Below are positions 11,922 to 19,113 of a DNA stretch of 24,714 bases, piece by piece. Made by a program: the position numbers and the translations under genes. The notes under the pieces were generated by a model. That model did no database searches and was not told the origin of the DNA. It was given only the letters and a program-made list of their open reading frames with translations. Every line of letters starts with the position of its first letter. Position 1 is the stretch's first letter. Origin of the DNA: a virus. Location: the IMG/VR virus record IMGVR_UViG_3300040807_002199, positions 1-24,714 of that record; one strand, written 5' to 3'.

Positions 11922-14088
11922 CGTTTGTGTCTATTTCAGAATCATTGAAGGACAAGTAATTGTCTATGTCATATTTTGGACTTAAATCTATTGTCCACTT
12001 CTTTCCCCCACCATGTCCCGAAGATTTTATCGGGCGCAGTCTTGGGTTGGCTTTATGAGCTTCTTCCATAGCACAAAACCCTCTTCGAACAAACTCTAGG
12101 TTTTGTGACATACCAACAGAACGTCCGTTGTTAAATTCATGCACTAGGACTTGGAAGTTCGTCAATGTCCCCCTCCAAGATTCGTCATCTAAGTTTTCTG
12201 CGTCTCTGTATTTCTCTACAAAGAACTCTACAAGCTCTGCGATAGCACTTCTACTTGAGTTGTCGTATGCGGCAGAGACGATTGATTCATCAATGAATGA
12301 GTCAACTCCGAACCTGCTGAAATCATTTAGTTCTTGCGGGATCTGCCAATCAAGAAGAAATTTTGCAAAGTGAGGGAGTTCCATTTCAATAGTTTGCTCA
12401 AGGTCATGGCTAGGGGGGAAATCACTCGTTGCGAAATCTGAAATACGGAGTGCCATAATCTTATCCCGGTTTGATGAGTCAAGCGCGGGGATAACTGTGA
12501 GACTATTCGCATCCATGTTCAGAGACATAATCACCCTGCCCGTCCACGGGACTGAAAGCGTGTCGGCATACTTCGCTTGATACTCGATTCTTGGGTTGGC
12601 TACTGCTCTCTTGATAAGCTCAGTGGCTTTTCGTTGGTCTTCAAAAGATGCCGCACTAACCGTGTCATCAATTACCCAGGCCGCTGACCTGCCCAGGTCT
12701 TTATTGAATTTGGTGTGTCCGCTCAAATAGTCGCTCGCGTCAGCGAATCCCCCAACCAAATCCCCGATCACCCGGTTAGAAAGCAGTGACTTCCCTTTGT
12801 TAGTCATTCCCACTAAGAGGAGTGCTTGCCCCTGCTGGAACTTGAAGTTTAAGGCCGCATCATAGAAACGCTTCATCCAAGAATAAAAGTAATCTGTGGC
12901 TGGTCTGTCCTCCGCTGGGCTGAACAGTTGGGAAAGCCACCCGTGTAGGAAGGGCCAATTTTTTGGGTCGCCTGAGTCCGCTGGCTGGATTGCTTTATTG
13001 GATGCGTTGTTAAGGATTCGGTGTCCATTATAGGTCACTAACCTCTCGTTTGAGAAGACAACTGGTGCAATTTCGTCTACGCGGTTTTGGTTGCTGACCA
13101 TCAATACCGCCGAATCCACTTCAGAGATGGACTGCCCTTTCTTGGTTTTTGTCGAGAACCCCTTTTGTCTAAGCTCCAGAATTAACTGGTCCTTCGGTAT
13201 TGTAACAGCACACCCGTGCAGCAGCTTGTAAAATGACCTCCCATTGAACCAGTAGTCATCGAGGACCACTGCAATTTTCTTCTCCTCATATTTCTCAATG
13301 AAAGCAGAACCGAAGATGTCTCTCCACGACACAAACCCTTTTCCTGCCCTGTCGCTGTAGCAGATCATTCCATCTTCTCCGACTTGGCAACCTTCGCGGT
13401 TGATCCCATCCCCTATCCAGAATAGTGGACCTCGCGCCCCGATTTCGAAGTCCCCTAACCACCTACCGGGGAAGACTTCTTCTACTTTTTCGGCAATAAC
13501 ATCGAGCGGGACTGTGATGTCTGACGCTACGATTGGTTTCTTCTGGATCGCTCTGTTAAGAGCCGCATGAATAACGGAGCAGGGCAGGGGCTTGCCTATT
13601 TCTTTCCAATCTTCTCCCGCTTCAAAATATTGGTTAGGCTTGAAAGCGCAATCATCGAACCCCGCCAGCAATCGCTGTGCTTTCGTGGCTTTGCCAATCT
13701 CTCTTATGAAGGTGTCATAAAGGTTTTTATCAATGGGGAGCGGCTCTTCAAACTCCCAAATAGCCCTGGCGTATCCACTGAAGGTTTTGCAAATCCACTT
13801 CGGAGCGTAGGGAGTCGTATCATTTATTTGTATCTCTGCGACATCCCAATCTACTGGGGCATCATAGTCTGCAATGAACCCCAATACTCTATTGACGTGG
13901 TTGCTGTTTGAAACTCTCTCTCCAGGGGTATCTCCCTCGCACATACTAATGAAGGCGTGGTCAGTGTCCACGGAGGAACTCCAATCCCTAAACTCCGCTT
14001 TACTTTTGAAGTTCGGTTTATTCTTCGGGAGTTTACTTGGTTCAATGTTTCGGGCTTCTTTATCTCTCAGGTTTTTGATGTATCTCAT
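11911..14088 (-). CDS. Primase-helicase: AEP-like N-terminus plus SF3 helicase
   Basis: Encodes 725 residues. Around residues 70-80, GFIADYDAPVDWD resembles the metal-binding D-x-D strand of archaeo-eukaryotic-type primases, with FDDCAFKPNQYFEAG further on. The C-terminal half is a superfamily 3 helicase: Walker A GMTNKGKS (427-434), Walker B AAWVIDD (469-475), motif C VIMSLNMD (519-526) and a likely arginine finger NRDK (540-543). Such proteins prime and unwind DNA at replication forks. It is the last gene of the minus-strand replication run and overlaps the polymerase stop by four bases (ATGA), so the two are probably made together. The primase assignment is less sure than the helicase. Confidence 0.8.
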   Translation of the reverse strand: MRYIKNLRDKEARNIEPSKLPKNKPNFKSKAEFRDWSSSVDTDHAFISMCEGDTPGERVSNSNHVNRVLGFIADYDAPVDWDVAEIQINDTTPYAPKWICKTFSGYARAIWEFEEPLPIDKNLYDTFIREIGKATKAQRLLAGFDDCAFKPNQYFEAGEDWKEIGKPLPCSVIHAALNRAIQKKPIVASDITVPLDVIAEKVEEVFPGRWLGDFEIGARGPLFWIGDGINREGCQVGEDGMICYSDRAGKGFVSWRDIFGSAFIEKYEEKKIAVVLDDYWFNGRSFYKLLHGCAVTIPKDQLILELRQKGFSTKTKKGQSISEVDSAVLMVSNQNRVDEIAPVVFSNERLVTYNGHRILNNASNKAIQPADSGDPKNWPFLHGWLSQLFSPAEDRPATDYFYSWMKRFYDAALNFKFQQGQALLLVGMTNKGKSLLSNRVIGDLVGGFADASDYLSGHTKFNKDLGRSAAWVIDDTVSAASFEDQRKATELIKRAVANPRIEYQAKYADTLSVPWTGRVIMSLNMDANSLTVIPALDSSNRDKIMALRISDFATSDFPPSHDLEQTIEMELPHFAKFLLDWQIPQELNDFSRFGVDSFIDESIVSAAYDNSSRSAIAELVEFFVEKYRDAENLDDESWRGTLTNFQVLVHEFNNGRSVGMSQNLEFVRRGFCAMEEAHKANPRLRPIKSSGHGGGKKWTIDLSPKYDIDNYLSFNDSEIDTNEPF

Positions 14089-15845
14089 TTTTCGTATCTT
14101 TGCAGTATTTTTCCCTCGGCTTCAAGTGGAATCTTTGAAATCCACTCTGGTGGCGTGGATAATATCCTAGTTATGTCCTCCAGAGCCTTCTCAGCTTTGT
14201 CTTCGTCCACCTCTACGACCACCTCATCGTGGACGTGAAACAGTATCCAATATCCTTCTTTTCTGATTCGGAGCATCGCGTCAGTGAAAATATCCCTCGC
14301 CAATGCAGAGGCGGCGTTTTCCGCTAAAATCCCACCCCAAAGTTTCATAGCGACTTTGTTTGACCCTTTTGTAATTTTGGCTACTAGCTCTATCCCCCTA
14401 GATGTTTTATTGGAATACAAACTCCCATATCTAAGTTTCCTGCCAGAAGGCAAAGAGATTTCAAAAGGGCATTCTGAATCATAAGCAACATTCAAAGAAT
14501 CATTTAAGTCCCTCCAATACCTAGTTACTTTAGGGAGGCTGCTCCGGTAGAGTGCTACAGACTTAGCGGCTTCTTTTTCTGTTGTTCCGCTAAACTCACT
14601 AAATCTTTTCGCCCCCACTCCGTAGCCGCATCCAAGAGCCATCGTCTTTACGGTGTGCCTGAGAGAAGGGTCTTCCTTTTTCAAAGACCCTTTCGACTCG
14701 TCCCACAGCCCAAACTGGATAGCGAACGCTTCGTAGATGTCATCTGATTCCTCGATTCTCTTTAGCATCCCTGAGTCCCCCGACAACCAGGATAATGTTC
14801 TAACTTCGATCTGTGATAAGTCAACCACTACGAGTTTTTTTCCTTTTGGGGCGCAGATTACTTTCCTCATGTCTACCCCGAACAGTTCACCACGCGGCAT
14901 GTTCTGAAGGTTTAGGTTCCCGCCGCTGCCGCTGAATCTTCCCGTGTGCGCCCCCCAATACATCAACCCCCCGTAGTATCTTCCATTCTGCATAGTAGCG
15001 GCCCGGAAGGATAACATTTTTTTCTTGAGCGCATTTATTCGTCTCCAGTTCCTAGTTGCCCCGATCCAAAGAAACTTTTTACTGTGGGCGCGAAACCAGC
15101 GTTCGGTTTCTTCATTATCTTTCGCCAGTGATGCAGGGGGGACTAGCCCGTTCTTCCTGCACTCATCGTTAAAGGCCGCTCTCGATAAAAGTTTCTTCTC
15201 CCCAATCCAGGGGATGTTTTGTTCGGCCAAAAAAAGTTCTTTATTGAGGGTAGCGATACACTCCTCAATGTAGTCGGAGTCTACTGGGATACCTCCCTGG
15301 GCTGCTTTCCGATTCATAACGCTGATCTCTCTTTCCTTTTTCGGCCACAGGGGTTCAAGTTTCTGCCAAAGAGCCAAGCAATACTCGGAGTCTTTAGTGG
15401 CGTATTCCAGAACCTCTTCTTTGAATAAAGAGTCCATACCGTCCCACTTCTGCCCCTTCATTGTGTCGCGGGTTTCTTTACTTAGATCTATCCCTAAGAC
15501 AGCTTTTGAAGCCCCCTTCAAGTTCCTTGGATGCCCACAATACGCTGCCATATCAGCAGTGCAGTGCCATTCCGCGTAGTCCACTTCATCCCACCACTTC
15601 ATCCCAATGCCGAAAAGGTAAAGGGTTTCATCAAAAGCGGCGTTGTGTGACAGAACTCTATTTCCTTCTAGGATACTCCAATCAAACTCTTTCGGGTGTC
15701 CCACATAAACATATCCGTCATCTCCTACAACACTCACCATGTAAGCATCGAAGTCTGGGTGAGAGAAATAACCTAGCGGTCCCAGAACAGATATGGAGCA
15801 TTCCTTGTCGTAGTAGGACTCAAAGTCCAGCGCGTATGTTTTCAT
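14085..15845 (-). CDS. polA: Family A DNA polymerase with 3'-5' exonuclease
   Basis: Encodes 586 residues from the ATG at 15845, which overlaps the previous stop (ATGA); a TTG six codons upstream is less likely. The exonuclease domain is intact: DFES (Asp7, Glu9), HNAAFDE (67-73), Y-x3-D (148-152). The polymerase domain has TGRFSGSGGNLNLQNMP (301-317), motif A VDLSQIEVR (341-349, Asp342), motif B RHTVKTMALGCGYG (396-409) and motif C FHVHDEVV (536-543). There is no 5'-3' exonuclease domain, as usual for phages. In motif B the residue matching E. coli Phe762 is Leu (Leu404). It is the replicative polymerase, probably working with the phage clamp (20676-21752) and the primase-helicase next to it. 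Confidence 0.95.
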   Translation of the reverse strand: MKTYALDFESYYDKECSISVLGPLGYFSHPDFDAYMVSVVGDDGYVYVGHPKEFDWSILEGNRVLSHNAAFDETLYLFGIGMKWWDEVDYAEWHCTADMAAYCGHPRNLKGASKAVLGIDLSKETRDTMKGQKWDGMDSLFKEEVLEYATKDSEYCLALWQKLEPLWPKKEREISVMNRKAAQGGIPVDSDYIEECIATLNKELFLAEQNIPWIGEKKLLSRAAFNDECRKNGLVPPASLAKDNEETERWFRAHSKKFLWIGATRNWRRINALKKKMLSFRAATMQNGRYYGGLMYWGAHTGRFSGSGGNLNLQNMPRGELFGVDMRKVICAPKGKKLVVVDLSQIEVRTLSWLSGDSGMLKRIEESDDIYEAFAIQFGLWDESKGSLKKEDPSLRHTVKTMALGCGYGVGAKRFSEFSGTTEKEAAKSVALYRSSLPKVTRYWRDLNDSLNVAYDSECPFEISLPSGRKLRYGSLYSNKTSRGIELVAKITKGSNKVAMKLWGGILAENAASALARDIFTDAMLRIRKEGYWILFHVHDEVVVEVDEDKAEKALEDITRILSTPPEWISKIPLEAEGKILQRYEK

Positions 15846-16024
15846 TTTTGCTTCCCACAACAAAAGACATCGTTTTCATCTGTCCAGTATTCCAAGAGGA
15901 TGCTCTCCTCCTCTAAGAACCCGATTAAACGCTCTGTCTGGTCGGGGTCGGGTTCTAGGGCTTCTACCAACGAGTGGAGGAAGTCTATCATTTCATCTGT
16001 ATCAACGTCTTCAATATTTGTCAT
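15842..16024 (-). CDS. Small acidic hypothetical protein ahead of the polymerase
   Basis: Encodes 60 residues (MTNIEDVDTDEMIDFLHSLV...), strongly acidic, with an all-helical look and a Cys pair near the end (VFCCGKQK). Its stop overlaps the polymerase start, suggesting coupling. The start is unusual: only four bases separate the ATG from the T-run of a terminator on the same strand. An upstream in-frame ATG at 16048 lies in the hairpin loop and would give an MGGVFFLL lead. No family is recognised; an acidic protein here might modulate the polymerase, but this is a guess. Confidence 0.55.
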   Translation of the reverse strand: MTNIEDVDTDEMIDFLHSLVEALEPDPDQTERLIGFLEEESILLEYWTDENDVFCCGKQK

Positions 16025-16028
16025 AAGT

Positions 16029-16060
16029 AAAAAAAAGACTCCGCCCATAATGAGCGGAGC
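16029..16060 (-). terminator. Strong intrinsic terminator before the polymerase genes
   Basis: Read on the minus strand: CTCCGC, a 9-base loop, GCGGAG, then after GT-C a run of eight T's. This is the best Rho-independent terminator in the window. It lies inside the minus-strand replication run, after the 57-residue coiled-coil gene and directly before the small gene at 16024, so it should reduce expression of the polymerase and primase relative to upstream genes. Confidence 0.8.
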
Positions 16061-16078
16061 CTATATTATTTTTGTTGT

Positions 16079-16252
16079 TTATGCTTCTTCCAACGAATCA
16101 GAAAGCACTTGATGGGCTGCGCCTAGTCTTTTGAGTTCAGTCTCCAAGTGTTCTTTAGCGGCTTCAAGTTCATCGAGTTTCTGTTCTAATTCGGAACGCA
16201 CAGCCTCGATGTTGGCTACGTGTTCCTTGACGAGTTCAATGTCGTAGCTCAT
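16079..16252 (-). CDS. Coiled-coil microprotein, 57 residues
   Basis: Encodes MSYDIELVKEHVANIEAVRS, then a charged heptad region (EQKLDELEAAKEHLETELKR) and LGAAHQVLSDSLEEA. It is almost entirely one coiled coil of about seven heptads. Its ATG overlaps the stop of the upstream gene by four bases (ATGA), and the strong terminator follows the stop, so it is a well-framed gene although very short. It probably forms a dimer or binds the product of the upstream gene. The function is unknown. Confidence 0.65.
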   Translation of the reverse strand: MSYDIELVKEHVANIEAVRSELEQKLDELEAAKEHLETELKRLGAAHQVLSDSLEEA

Positions 16253-16884
16253 TGCTGAAACATTTCCAAGAACTGAACCACCTCATCAGCGGCTACCTCT
16301 GAGGAGTTTTCTAAGCTAGGAGAATACCAGCTATACTTGCCTTTGGTGAGCAAGATAGACTTCATATTCCAAACTTTAGCCGAAAGATCCGCCCCTGCGT
16401 TCACTGCTGCAAACGTAGCAAGACGCTTGTATGTGTTGCGGTAGGCATCCTTCTGGACGTTGATCCGTCCAAGAGCATACTGATTATCTCCAATCGGCAC
16501 GGTGTATACCGTTTGGTCAGCATCCTCACCTCCGTGGAAGAGGATGCGGATGTCAGCGAACTCAAGGATCTTATATCCTGAGTCTGCTTCCAAGGCATCA
16601 CGGTCTTCGTGGTTCCACGCGATGCGAGGCATCTCGTCCTCATCGAATGGAATGTCTTCACGCCAACCCTTACGGGCGGATACGATTGAAACCGCAACAG
16701 GTTCATCGGCTTCTGCGATGCAGTGCTTTTGATCCAGCATGATTGACCCAAGGGGTCCGTCGATCTGACTCATTTTCTGAACCAGGTTTACTTTGGGGAT
16801 GTCGATGTCCTCCGGGTCGATGATGAATCCTGGAGTCGCGGACGACAGTTCTTTCTTATCTTCTACTATTTCCGATTTTGCCAT
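16249..16884 (-). CDS. Hypothetical replication-module protein (possible ssDNA-binding role)
   Basis: Encodes 211 residues. The N-terminus is disordered, then comes a beta-rich part with IPKVNLVQKMSQIDGPLGSI and KGWREDIPFDEDEMPRIAW, and later VYTVPIGDNQYALGRINVQK. I recall related unnamed proteins in other phages next to a PD-(D/E)XK nuclease. Location between nuclease and polymerase, an acidic C-terminal part and an A/C-rich leader suited to high expression would fit a single-strand DNA-binding protein. No OB-fold signature can be proved by eye, so this is only a suggestion. It overlaps the coiled-coil gene by ATGA. Confidence 0.6.
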   Translation of the reverse strand: MAKSEIVEDKKELSSATPGFIIDPEDIDIPKVNLVQKMSQIDGPLGSIMLDQKHCIAEADEPVAVSIVSARKGWREDIPFDEDEMPRIAWNHEDRDALEADSGYKILEFADIRILFHGGEDADQTVYTVPIGDNQYALGRINVQKDAYRNTYKRLATFAAVNAGADLSAKVWNMKSILLTKGKYSWYSPSLENSSEVAADEVVQFLEMFQQ

Positions 16885-16911
16885 TTTTGTTTTTGTTTTG
16901 TTTTGTTGTTT
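16885..16911 (-). promoter_or_regulatory. A/C-rich leader without Shine-Dalgarno
   Basis: Read on the minus strand, the 27 bases before the ATG at 16884 are nearly all A and C, built of CAAAA-like units. No G-rich ribosome site is present. The leader resembles that of the holin gene and may drive efficient, structure-free initiation. Confidence 0.45.
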
Positions 16912-17784
16912 CTATTTCGAGAGTGTGAACCTCTCTTCAGACTTTGACATAATGCTCTTCTCTTCAAGCGTGTCAAGAAATTCTGTTTTTATTGCTGCTT
17001 TTTCTTTTGTTTTCGCGGTTTCAGATACCGCTTTCGCAAGCCTTCCGATAGGGAAAGATGCTAACTTCAAAAGATGGTCCTCGGTGATTCCGAAATCTTT
17101 AGCTGTCTCAATGAGTCCACCAACGTCTTCTATTTTAGACGTTGCGCCCATTGATTTTAATTTCAGCCCTGGGAAGACCATCCCCTCTTTCGCCAGTTGG
17201 ACCGCTTTTCTTTTGTAGGACATAGCCCACTTTTCAACGACTTTCGCGAGGTCATAAAGGACTTCAACTTGTTCGGGATCATCTGTCTCATCAAAATCAA
17301 CACCTTCAAATTGATGCCCTACTTTTTTAGCGACTTCCGAAACCAACCCCACCAGGGCAGGACACGACTCTTCGTGTCGGCAGAACCTGCAATTTTGTGT
17401 TGGGTTTAGGTTTTGAGTCGGAGGGGTTCCATCTTGCCAGTAGTGTCGAGTGCCAGTGGCTAAAGCGATCACCGTAGACAGTTCCTTTCTCAACGCGGGG
17501 ACATCCTCTCTGGTAAATGTGTGGTGAGGGGATTCGTTGTAAAGCGGGATGTAGAAAACAAACGTGACCTCTTCTACTTCGGGATATTTTTGGAATACTC
17601 CCAAGGTGTAGGCTTTTGCCTGGTAGTTTTTCGACGGGTGGTCAATCTGACTTATCCCCGTTTTGTAATCCGCGAGAAGTGCTTTTTTACCGTTGTAAAT
17701 GGTAAGCCTGTCGCATGTTCCGAACGTGGACAACCCATAGTCCAGTTCGATGTCTAAAACGATTTCATTGTAGTCTTCTTTCAT
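16912..17784 (-). CDS. PD-(D/E)XK Fe-S nuclease, C-terminal piece of a split gene
   Basis: Encodes 290 residues from the ATG at 17784, which overlaps the previous stop by ATGA (an ATG at 17799 would add five residues). It starts directly at nuclease motif II: LDYGLSTFGTCDRL (Asp25), then ALLADYKTG (Asp39, Lys41), and NYQAKAYTLG (Gln55, Tyr59), the core of RecB/Cas4/DUF2800-type nucleases. NCRFCRHEESCPAL (Cys132, Cys135, Cys141) looks like three of the four ligands of a 4Fe-4S cluster. The N-terminal part with the first cysteine and motif I (GTRIHEALE) is missing here and is found 1.1 kb upstream at 18868-19113. The C-terminal 130 residues are helical and may bind DNA. Likely role: DNA end processing for recombination. 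Confidence 0.8.
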   Translation of the reverse strand: MKEDYNEIVLDIELDYGLSTFGTCDRLTIYNGKKALLADYKTGISQIDHPSKNYQAKAYTLGVFQKYPEVEEVTFVFYIPLYNESPHHTFTREDVPALRKELSTVIALATGTRHYWQDGTPPTQNLNPTQNCRFCRHEESCPALVGLVSEVAKKVGHQFEGVDFDETDDPEQVEVLYDLAKVVEKWAMSYKRKAVQLAKEGMVFPGLKLKSMGATSKIEDVGGLIETAKDFGITEDHLLKLASFPIGRLAKAVSETAKTKEKAAIKTEFLDTLEEKSIMSKSEERFTLSK

Positions 17785-18014
17785 TTTACTAATCTCCATT
17801 TAAACTGACCCCTAGCTTTTTCGGGGAATATTTTCAACAACTTTCTTGAGTCTTTTCTAACCACCAAGTCTATTTTCAAATCTGACAAGGTTTTTACTAT
17901 GTTGGTTTTTTTGGGCCAAGCAACCTTCTCTTCTATTTCTTTGGAAGTGAGAACTTCCCCATCACTCAATTCTTTGAGTATCTTGTCTCTCAACGGACCA
18001 TATTTTAAATCCAT
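17781..18014 (-). CDS. Small winged-helix-like DNA-binding protein (putative)
   Basis: Encodes 77 residues. GEVLTSKEIEEKVAWPKKTN followed by IVKTLSDLKIDLVVRKDS reads as helix-turn-helix plus wing, common in phage regulators. The C-terminus is basic (KARGQFKWRLVK). It is the last of four small ORFs lying between the two nuclease pieces and overlaps the C-terminal piece by four bases, so it may be co-translated with it. It may be a regulator; the assignment is by pattern only. Confidence 0.5.
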   Translation of the reverse strand: MDLKYGPLRDKILKELSDGEVLTSKEIEEKVAWPKKTNIVKTLSDLKIDLVVRKDSRKLLKIFPEKARGQFKWRLVK

Positions 18015-18081
18015 GCGAAATTTCTAAAATACATTCTTCAATTTTTCATAAAACTCTCCGTGGTGGGCGCAATGTCCTTCC

Positions 18082-18297
18082 CTAGCGAATAATATCAAAT
18101 TCACCAAAGGGGATTTCAAATTCTTTCCCCATAGCGCAGGATGCCCATAATACTCCCTTATCCCAGTCGATATGATCGACCATAAGTCGCTCCGTCCAGT
18201 ATCGGATGATGCTGCCGACTTTGAGCGAGTCCGTGTCTAGCTCGTCGTCGCAATCGCAGTCTAGTCCTCCTTGGCAATTTGGGTAGTGGTGTTTCAT
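18082..18297 (-). CDS. Hypothetical protein with Cys-rich N-terminus
   Basis: Encodes 71 residues. The N-terminus MKHHYPNCQGGLDCDCDDEL holds three Cys and two His and could bind zinc. The rest has hydrophobic strands (VGSIIRYWTERLMVDHIDWD) and an acidic end. Preceded by the leader motif AAAAATTGAAAACGA just before the ATG, shared with the gene at 18579. No family is recognised. Confidence 0.5.
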   Translation of the reverse strand: MKHHYPNCQGGLDCDCDDELDTDSLKVGSIIRYWTERLMVDHIDWDKGVLWASCAMGKEFEIPFGEFDIIR

Positions 18298-18327
18298 TCG
18301 TTTTCAATTTTTATTTATAAATGCAAC

Positions 18328-18579
18328 CTAATTAAGCGATACAAAGCACGGAGTTAAATCTCCCATCCACGCCCCAAGGTGATTAAAGTGAAAAAACTCT
18401 ACAGCCTCGTCTCTGGACATACCACCATCATCTTGGAGTTTTTGTATTACCTTGTATTTGTCATAACAAACGATAGGGTCTTGACCGAAGCGTTCTACTA
18501 CCCCAACGATGCAGTCATCATACCCGTCCATTACCAATAGATGGTCTGGATCAAAACCTGAGAATAAATCTTTATTCAT
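18328..18579 (-). CDS. Conserved phage hypothetical protein (DGYDDCIVGVVERFG type)
   Basis: Encodes 83 residues. DGYDDCIVGVVERFGQDPIV, then YDKYKVIQKL, DEAVEFFHFNHLGAWMG and TPCFV match a pattern I recall from many phage genomes, where the usual text is D-x-A-x-x-G-x-x-x-R-F ... FN-x-x-G-A-W-x-G-x-x-TP. The function of that family is unknown to me. It is read from an ATG directly after AAAAATTGAAAA. Confidence 0.6.
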   Translation of the reverse strand: MNKDLFSGFDPDHLLVMDGYDDCIVGVVERFGQDPIVCYDKYKVIQKLQDDGGMSRDEAVEFFHFNHLGAWMGDLTPCFVSLN

Positions 18580-18631
18580 TTTTCAATTTTTAGAGAGAGA
18601 GCTACTGGGCGGACATCTATGCTGTCTCATT

Positions 18632-18657
18632 TAAAATTGGGAGCTTTCGACCCCAAT
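18632..18657 (-). terminator. Probable intrinsic terminator after the small ORF at 18670
   Basis: On the minus strand ATTGGG (18657-18652) pairs with CCCAAT (18641-18636), followed by TTTT. It lies 13 bases beyond the stop of the gene at 18670-18864, in an otherwise gene-free 90-bp gap. If active, the ORFs at 18579 and 18297 need their own promoter, which the rest of this gap could hold. Confidence 0.45.
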
Positions 18658-18669
18658 CCCCAGCTAAAA

Positions 18670-18864
18670 TTAGTCTTCGGTCAATTCAATCACCTTAGCG
18701 CATCTCTTTGAGATCACCTTTATCCCATCTCTGAGAAGGCTGCGCTGCTCATAAATGTCAAGGTCAGCGGAATTATCGGAAATGCTTTTCAACAGTTCGT
18801 CAAGGTCGTGTTTTAAAACTTTGTATTGAAGCACCAAAGAAGCCTCATTTGGGTCTTCATTCAT
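18670..18864 (-). CDS. Small helical hypothetical protein
   Basis: Encodes 64 residues, helical and charged (YKVLKHDLDELLKSISDNSA). It starts three bases after the stop of the N-terminal nuclease piece (TAAAATATG) and is followed by a probable terminator. No family is recognised. Tight spacing to the nuclease piece suggests they share a transcript. Confidence 0.5.
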   Translation of the reverse strand: MNEDPNEASLVLQYKVLKHDLDELLKSISDNSADLDIYEQRSLLRDGIKVISKRCAKVIELTED

Positions 18865-18867
18865 ATT

Positions 18868-19113
18868 TTATTTCTCAAAGTTCGACATAAACTCGCGCTC
18901 CATCTCGACGATCTGCTCGTAGATTGCGACCTCCTCTTCATCGTGGAGCGCACTAGGGTCATGGACTTCTAGAGCTTCATGAATCCTGGTTCCTCGTTCC
19001 GCTGCCTCTGAAGTGCCTTCTGTTCCGTGGAAGCCGGGACAAGCTGCCACATACTTCAATCCTGACGGGCCGAACTCTGCGTGTCCTCGATTTGAATGAT
19101 CTGGTGTGTCCAT
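18868..19113 (-). CDS. PD-(D/E)XK Fe-S nuclease, N-terminal piece of a split gene
   Basis: Encodes 81 residues. FGPSGLKYVAACPGF (Cys25) followed by EAAERGTRIHEALEVHDP (His45) is the standard start of DUF2800/Cas4/RecB-like nucleases: S-x-x-x-x-x-x-x-C-P and then motif I G-T-x-x-H-E-A-L-E. It then ends after a short helix (EQIVEMEREFMSNFEK) with TAA, just where an intact relative would continue into motif II. The missing part is found at 16912-17784. The ends are clean: the start overlaps the previous stop by one base and a new ORF begins three bases after the stop. Either two chains assemble into one enzyme or the gene has been broken by insertion. Confidence 0.75.
   Translation of the reverse strand: MDTPDHSNRGHAEFGPSGLKYVAACPGFHGTEGTSEAAERGTRIHEALEVHDPSALHDEEEVAIYEQIVEMEREFMSNFEK

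Noticed and set aside
17785-18867. Self-splicing intron or intein as the cause of the nuclease split
   Set aside because: The piece ends have ordinary stop and start codons with tight neighbours, no intein motifs at either protein end, and the gap contains several small ORFs instead of a single endonuclease. RNA folding for a group I core could not be computed, so this is a judgement.
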